DNA of 64,000 bases from assembly GCF_014898815.1 (NCBI RefSeq), contig NW_026515406.1, positions 558,001 to 622,000 on the forward strand, written 5' to 3'. Position 1 is the first letter of the stretch. Every line of letters begins with the position of its first letter. A program made the translations under genes and the position numbers. The DNA is from Panonychus citri. Its lineage: Eukaryota; Arthropoda; Arachnida; Trombidiformes; Tetranychidae. Of the stretch, positions 58,335-64,000 are shown piece after piece. A model generated the notes under the pieces. It was not told the origin of the DNA, ran no database searches, and saw only the letters and a list, made by a program, of their open reading frames with translations.

Positions 58335-61092
58335 TTTCTATATATTTTATATTTATATGTAAGAATTTTAGAAAAAAACAAATCGTAAACAATTAACTAA
58401 TTGGATGAAAACGATTTAACTTGGTACTCCTTATATCAGCTTCTTATAACCTTTGGGTTATTTTGTTTCCAAAATGTAACAGTAACTCAATAAGATTGAT
58501 TAAAATTGATAATATATTGATGATGGAAATGATTTTTGTTTAAGGTGTGTAATTGATCTTGAAGTTATATGTATAAGAGGAAATTGTCAGAGAATGATGA
58601 AGATGACAGAGTGAGAGTGAGAGAGTAATTGTTGATGAAATGAAAGAGAGAGAGAGAGAGAGTCACGAATTATTCCTCAGGTTGATCAAGTAATTTCCTG
58701 AAAATCTCGAGAGAGAAAAGGAGAATCTTGTTGTTTCTCGAATTTTGGATGATGAAATATGACAGAACATGAGAAGAAGATGATAAAGATGATAAGAAAT
58801 AGATGAAGATATAGATGATAAACAATATATAATTCCAAGGGGAAGGTTATGTAAATAATCCTCCTCTTGGTTAGTTGATTTGGAGATTTTTTTTCCTCTT
58901 CTTCTCCTTCTTCTTGATTTTCCTTCTTTATTAATCAATTGGATTGTTGGATAATTTGTATCGTTAAAATTTGAGACAATATGATTTTCCTTGATTAACT
59001 AATTTGATTGTTTGATTTCACAACCATGAGTCTTCATCAGGAGCAACTATAGACAATATTTTCCATTTCTGTTGTTGGTATAGTTAATTTCCTTGATTCC
59101 AATGTAGATATTGTCGTTAAATTGTTGTAATTGAAACCATTAATTGTAGTAATTAAAATGGACACACTGTTGGAACACTGTTTGGCACTGTAATTGCATT
59201 TCAAGAGATTAAAGTTAAACATGTTAACCAATAAATATACACACTAATTAGGTGTTTATATTTGAAGAGAGAGAGAGAGAAGAGTTAGAGATTAAAGATT
59301 AAGGATTATAAACCCAATAACAGTAGATTAACTGGAGAAATCAGAAGACCATCCAAACGATTAGAAAATCAATTTGTGTTGTTGTTGTGAAGAACTGATT
59401 AGGATAATTAATTGGTTATTAGAGAAATGGAAGATTAATCAACTTGAACCATTTGTAGGTGAAAATGTAACAAAGAAAACAAACAGATTCCAACATAGGA
59501 AACAATGGAAACATGGAGATTTAGTTAGGCCTAAGAGAGAAAAGGATTTTCTTTAGATTTGTAGATAGAATTTCACTTTTTTGTTGTTGTGATTAACTGA
59601 TTGATTTGAGAATGTTAATTGTTACCAGTTGATTGGAAAGATTGGAAGAAGATGAAGCAATTAGGGTTGATGGAAATGGACACTGAATCGATTTTCTTTT
59701 TGTTGATTTTAACAATTTTGTCACAAATTTAAAGTTAATTAACGATTAACTTAACGGTTAATATGGTAACAAGAATATAATTAAATTAGGGGTTTCCCTT
59801 GATGGAGATTAAATTGAATATTGGATGAAAAGAGGAGATACAATTGGAGATGTTGTTGGTCTCACTGATTCTCTCTTTCTCTCTCTCATGAGATGGAACC
59901 GGAGAGAGAGAGAGTGAGAGAGAAAAGCAGAGACAAATGAAGATGATGGAGATAAAGATGATACAGAAATAATGAGAATGGAGATTATTATGAGAAGATG
60001 AAAGAAGATGATGAAGATTATTATGGAATAAAAAGAGAAAATGACACAAAGATGAAATTGGAAAAAAGAGAAAGCAAAGGTAAGAGAGAAAAAAGAAAAT
60101 AAACTGAGAGAGAAAGAGAGAAAGAGAATAGAACAAGAGAGAGAGAGAGAGAAGTAGAAAATGAGTAGTTCGATTTACATTTAGAAAATGGTTACAATTA
60201 GACGATTGTGATGATCATCATCTTCTTCCTTCTCTCAGAATTTCTGTTTTATTCGAAAAATTCATCTTCATCTTTTCTCTTTCTTTTCTTCTTTCTTTTT
60301 CCATCTTTTTTTCTCTTCTCCCTGAAGCTGATTATCTTTTTCTCTTCTTCGTCCTTCCAATTGCGCAGACGAAGACAGAGAAATCGAAAGAGAGAGAAAA
60401 TGAATACACAATTCGAATATATCGATTTTTAATCTTACTCTCTTTCTTCTGGTTAAACATCTTCTCTTTCTTTTCTCCAGAATCGTTATCATCATCATCA
60501 CCACTCTCACTCTCACTCTCTCTCTCTCTCACACACTCACTCACTCACCGAAAAAGTTATCAAACTTATCATGATTAGTATTTAGAAGTTGATTCAATTT
60601 CAATGATTCAATTTTCCAGAAAATTATTGTTAACATTTTGTTTTCATTTCTCTTAATTTTTATTGTTATTTTTACGATGATGAAAAAAATGCTAACAATT
60701 AACTGACACACATACACAGAAATTGGATCAAATTAATCAGCTGAAAACATGATCAATTCCTTGGGATTAAATTGTTTCAAAGAATAAGTTTTATATTATA
60801 CAATTGGAATATTTTTTTTCGTTGGAGTTTTTTTTTTCCATAAGCTTTTGGACAGGGAAGGTGAATGAAAAAAGGAAAACAGGAAAAGGAAGACAAGAAG
60901 AGAAAATGATGAAGATGATGAAGATAATGTGTATATGTGTGTCTCTCTCTCAAATATATATAAGAATTGATATCATCTGAGGAGGGAAAAAAATACAATC
61001 ATCATGATAGTAAAAAATAGTGATCACTATTCAATGGTTGGAGATGAGGTGAGTGGGTTGTTGTTGGTGTTGTTGTCGATGATGATGATAAC
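58335..61092. other. 2.8-kb intergenic region rich in GA/CT simple sequence
   Basis: 5' flank of the CNGL gene and 3' flank of the carrier gene. It carries GA runs (58645-58662, 59267-59280, 59896-59925, 60085-60150) and CT runs (about 60500-60545). These give long frames full of Ser, Leu, Phe, Arg and Glu that I regard as artefacts. A frame at 59374-59556 (plus) has no similarity. No gene is supported. Confidence 0.5.
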
Positions 61093-63291
61093 TTATAGGT
61101 AATTCTCGTATAATACAAAGGTCTTGTTGACAACATAAAAGGTGACAGCATTTACTGGGAATGCTCTTACCAGGGTGGGTGTGAATCCCCTGAAAAAGAT
61201 TCTCCATCCCAATGAACTATCTTTGTACATCGATTTGGTACATTTGATTAGTGAATGATCATATTTGGCACCTTCGGTTTGTATTTTAGTTTTAATTACA
61301 TCGATTGGATAAATGAACAGCCATGAAAGTGCACCAGCAAGTCCACCGGCCATTAGAAGTTTAGTTTCACTGGTCTCTTCCGGGTTCCGGTCGATAAGAT
61401 ATTGGAATGAGGAAAAGTAAATACCAAAAGCGGGAGCATCTCGAAGTAAAGTTGGAATCATACCTCGATAAAGTCCACGAATGTAACTTTTCTCATCGTA
61501 TTTTATTTGCCTGAGGACATCGCGAACTGTTGGTTGACCATTGGTGCTTTTAATTGAACTGTGGACACTTCGAGAGGGAAAATTATGCTTAACCATTGAA
61601 GATAATTGTTTTTGAGAGTGATGAAATTGACGCTGTTGTTGTAATGGTTGATGATGATGATCAGGATTATGTTGATTGTTGAGAGTGTTAAATGTTGATT
61701 TTATATTATTACTGTTGTTCAATTTAATGTTACCATTGTTGTTGGTGACGGTTGGATTTTGGGTATTCACAAATTTGATTTGATTTGTTTCGTTTAAAAT
61801 GGTAACTGCCGCAGTTACCGAGGGTGTTAATTGCATGCGACATTTGACCAATTCCATGGGACAAGTTATGAGACACTGAGCAACACCAGAAACTGTTCCA
61901 GCGATAAACTCTCGACCCACTTTGGACATTCGTGGTTCCGTTGTTGACTCCAAAGTTTTCAGGTATTCATTAAGGTTTCCATAGACTCCAAATACTATCG
62001 CATTTACAAATGCAAGGCACGCTAAGGGTGAAGATAGACCGGAAAAAAGTCCACCAAGCTGAATGAACAATCATCATCATGATAATAATTGAATGGAGAA
62101 AGTGAAAGAGAGAGAGAGAGAGAGAAATATATATAAAAGGAAGATAAAAAAACAGTTATTTACAGAATTATGAGTTTATACAATGAAGATGATGATGGAA
62201 AAAGTAACTAACATGATGAAGTTCATAATGATCTTGAATCTCTACTCACTGAGGATATGAACAAGTTCTGGGTGAATTGTATCATTCATAATTACAACAT
62301 TATCCACCAAATAAAGTTATAACAATGATAATGATAATTTCCATTGATAGAAAGTTTTAATTTGGACAATCAACTGATGATAATTAGGACGATGATGAGG
62401 AAAAAAATGATTCCAACTTAGACTCATTCAATTGTGATTGCAATTAACTAAATGATGATAATCATGTGGACAAATATTGCACAATGAGTGACAATTGTTG
62501 TCAATTAAATATAATGTGACACAAATGATATTATTATTATTAAAAAAACTAATTAGATGAAATTAATCCTATGATATTTTAAGATTTATCATTAATTCAA
62601 ATATAAATAAATACTTATGGTGATAACTGAATCAAACATCATGAGTTTGTTGATTGTAATTATGATGAAGATTAACTGATTATCATCATCATCATCATCA
62701 TCCAATTAATTGTATTGAGTAATAAATGACAATTGATTAACTACTTACTCTCTGATTCTTGTTGAATAGTAATGTTGATAAACTAACATTTTCCGGATTA
62801 GTTTGTAATCTAACCTTAATTGTATCTAAAGGATGTCCAACTAGTACACCACAGGCACCTAAATATATGAAATTATGTGATTTAAATAAAATGATTAGTT
62901 AATTGTTGAGAGAGAAAATTAATTCAAATGAATGAAAAAGGAACCAAAAAATTTGATCAAATCAAGAATATAATAAATCACATACACTAAACAATGGTAA
63001 CATTGTAAACAACATTGAGAGGGAAAAAAACTCTCACAAGTTGACAAATATTGAGAGAGATGGAGAGAGAAAGAGAGAAAGAGAAAGAGGAAGAGAAAGA
63101 AAAAGAGAGAAAGAAAGAGAAAGAGAGAGCTGAAGAGAAAGAAAGATAGAGAGAGGAAGAGGAAGAGAAAGAAAGAGAGAAAAAGAAAGATGAGAAAGAG
63201 AGAGAAGAGGAAGAGAAATTGAGAGAGGGAGTATGTGAGAGAGAGAAAACTGACCTCCCCAACATCCTGCGACGAAATCGATAAGCGACAT
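61093..63291 (-). CDS. Mitochondrial carrier, SLC25A29-like
   Basis: Inner-membrane solute carrier with three repeats. Exons: 63255-63291, 62749-62858, 61093-62058; 370 residues. All three carrier signatures are present: HPLDTIKVRLQ, CPMELVKCRMQ and YPIDVIKTKIQ. The start MSLIDFVAGCWGGACGVLVG resembles human SLC25A29 (basic amino-acid carrier) LDFLAGCAGGVAGVLVG, as do SSPLACLAFVNAIVFGVYGN, IRGLYRGMIPTLLRDAPAFG and FTPTLVRAFPVNAVTFYVVN. SLC25A45/47/48-type carriers are alternatives, so substrate is uncertain. Two oddities: the matrix loop of repeat 1 is short (about 30 residues from the signature proline to GLFSGLSSPL), and the matrix loop of repeat 2 carries an insert of about 90 residues rich in Asn, Gln and His (NNNGNIKLNNSNN, HHHQPLQQQ). 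Confidence 0.87.
62682..62702. repeat. (ATC)n microsatellite in carrier intron 2
   Basis: Seven ATC units close to the exon 2 donor of the carrier gene. Confidence 0.8.
63049..63248. repeat. 200-base polypurine (GA-rich) tract in carrier intron 1
   Basis: Nearly pure G/A on the plus strand (GAGAGA, AAGAAAGAG and GGAAGAG units), ending a few bases from the carrier's exon 1 donor. On the coding strand it is C/T, so all three minus frames are open over it and produce spurious Ser/Leu/Phe proteins. Confidence 0.85.
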
Positions 63292-64000
63292 TTAGAACCA
63301 TTCAAGGAAGAACTTTAAAAACTCGTGTTAAATACTAATGAACATAAATCAACAACTTATCTGAAGAATTTGAAAACAAAAAATGAGAAGATATTAGAAT
63401 CATCATCATCTTTAATAGCAAGAAATCAATAGATTATATAAAATAAAAGAAAACAACAGACTAATCATTTACGATAATCATCTAATCATATCAAAGATAA
63501 TAACGAAAAGCCTCTTGACAACCACTTCGGATCATCTTGGACTTTCACCATTCTAACAAAAAAATCAATGGATTAATAGAACAAGATACTTGATTATTAA
63601 TCGATTTGAAAACACCGAAAGATGATTACATTTAATTCAAAGAATTAATTTCTCTTTATTGATAATTTACATAAAATTCACCAATCGAATGTCAATTGTC
63701 AACATGATGGAACTTGCTAAATAGAAAACAATATTTAGATAAGTTTAGAACAATTTAGTTGAGCAAATAATCAACAATAAAATGATTAGGATACAAATCA
63801 CGGGAGATTTGAAGCAATTAAATTCACTTTCCACCCGTAATGATTAAGATTGAAGGAGAAAAAGTCACAAGCATCGAATTCATGATAATCGTAATGAAAA
63901 TTAGAAAAAAAAAAAAATTGTGACAATTTAGAAAAATTTTCTTATTCAATTGTGATTTTAACAATCGAAATGATATCTCTAAGTAGTTAATTAACTGAAC
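63292..64000. other. Upstream of the carrier gene
   Basis: About 710 AT-rich bases containing the carrier promoter. A 21-codon ATG frame at 63486-63551 (minus) preceded by an acceptor-like TTTTTTGTTAG is too short to call. Confidence 0.45.

Noticed and set aside
58663..58938. 91-codon minus frame with Arg/Lys runs and Ser/His/Tyr stretches
   Set aside because: Built from GA runs and GAT repeats. No start context or similarity.
59786..60544. Several frames in GA/CT-rich DNA on both strands
   Set aside because: Low-complexity translation, no similarity, overlapping frames in opposite orientations.
62919..63305. Overlapping long minus-strand frames of Ser, Leu and Phe
   Set aside because: They arise from the GA/CT simple-sequence tract, which contains no stops in any minus frame. 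The true feature is the 37-base carrier exon at its edge.
63486..63551. Possible terminal exon on the minus strand (MVKVQDDPKWLSRGF, preceded by TTTTTTGTTAG)
   Set aside because: Only 21 codons, no confident upstream exon and no similarity. It could be the end of a gene starting beyond the window.
1..64000. tRNA, rRNA, CRISPR array or bacterial operon features
   Set aside because: I looked for tRNA B-box-like GGTTCRANNCC words, spaced repeats and Shine-Dalgarno-led gene strings and found none. The genes are spliced and eukaryotic.

Overview
The window reads as nuclear DNA of a compact, AT-rich arthropod genome, most likely a spider mite (Tetranychus or a close relative). That assignment is an inference. 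It rests on clear animal orthologues with metazoan domain architectures, many introns of about 45-200 bases, two divergent gustatory-type receptors, and a secreted intronless intradiol ring-cleavage dioxygenase, a family I know as laterally acquired from fungi in tetranychid mites. I saw no rRNA, tRNA, CRISPR array or intact transposon.

Layout. 1-1328 (+): 3' end of HEATR1/UTP10. 1862-2350 (-): small secreted protein. 3071-4520 (-): cathepsin B. 5096-11291 (-): spatacsin (SPG11), apparently lacking its N-terminal part. 12224-12670 (+): BAP18. 13119-16927 (-): OGFOD3-type 2-oxoglutarate oxygenase. 18621-19076 (-): SERP1/RAMP4. 20054-21795 (-): CDT2/DTL, divergent from YPEL5 at 22126-22715 (+), with a perfect E2F-like palindrome between them. 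23144-24370 (-): TRUB2, divergent from deoxyhypusine synthase at 24693-26057 (+). 26853-28028 (+): B3GALT6. 28340-28780 (-): small secreted protein. 29668-30834 (-): gustatory receptor. 31783-37116 (-): CUB-CUB-CUB-Ig-Ig-trypsin protease. 38150-39540: gene-free block with diverged direct and inverted repeats. 40261-41133 (+): intradiol dioxygenase. 41714-42472 (+): GM2-activator/ML-domain protein. 43152-44707 (-): second gustatory receptor. 45548-47716 (+): alpha-amylase with a PQ-repeat tail. 48212-48753 (+): one-pass membrane protein gene broken at a T8 run. 50328-58334 (-): cyclic nucleotide-gated channel (CNGL type). 61093-63291 (-): mitochondrial carrier.

The left half (to about 28 kb) is mainly housekeeping: ribosome biogenesis, lysosome/autophagy, chromatin, ER, replication licensing, pseudouridylation, eIF5A hypusination and glycosaminoglycan linker synthesis. 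The middle (about 28-50 kb) is richer in secreted or fast-evolving genes: chemoreceptors, an extracellular protease, amylase, a lipid-binding protein and the transferred dioxygenase, consistent with feeding and detoxification. The right end holds a large neuronal channel gene with long introns and a carrier gene in simple-sequence-rich DNA.

Exon boundaries were placed by eye from GT/AG sites, frame continuity and family similarity. In the multi-exon genes the exon lengths add up to a whole number of codons. Statements about families come from memory; no database search was run.
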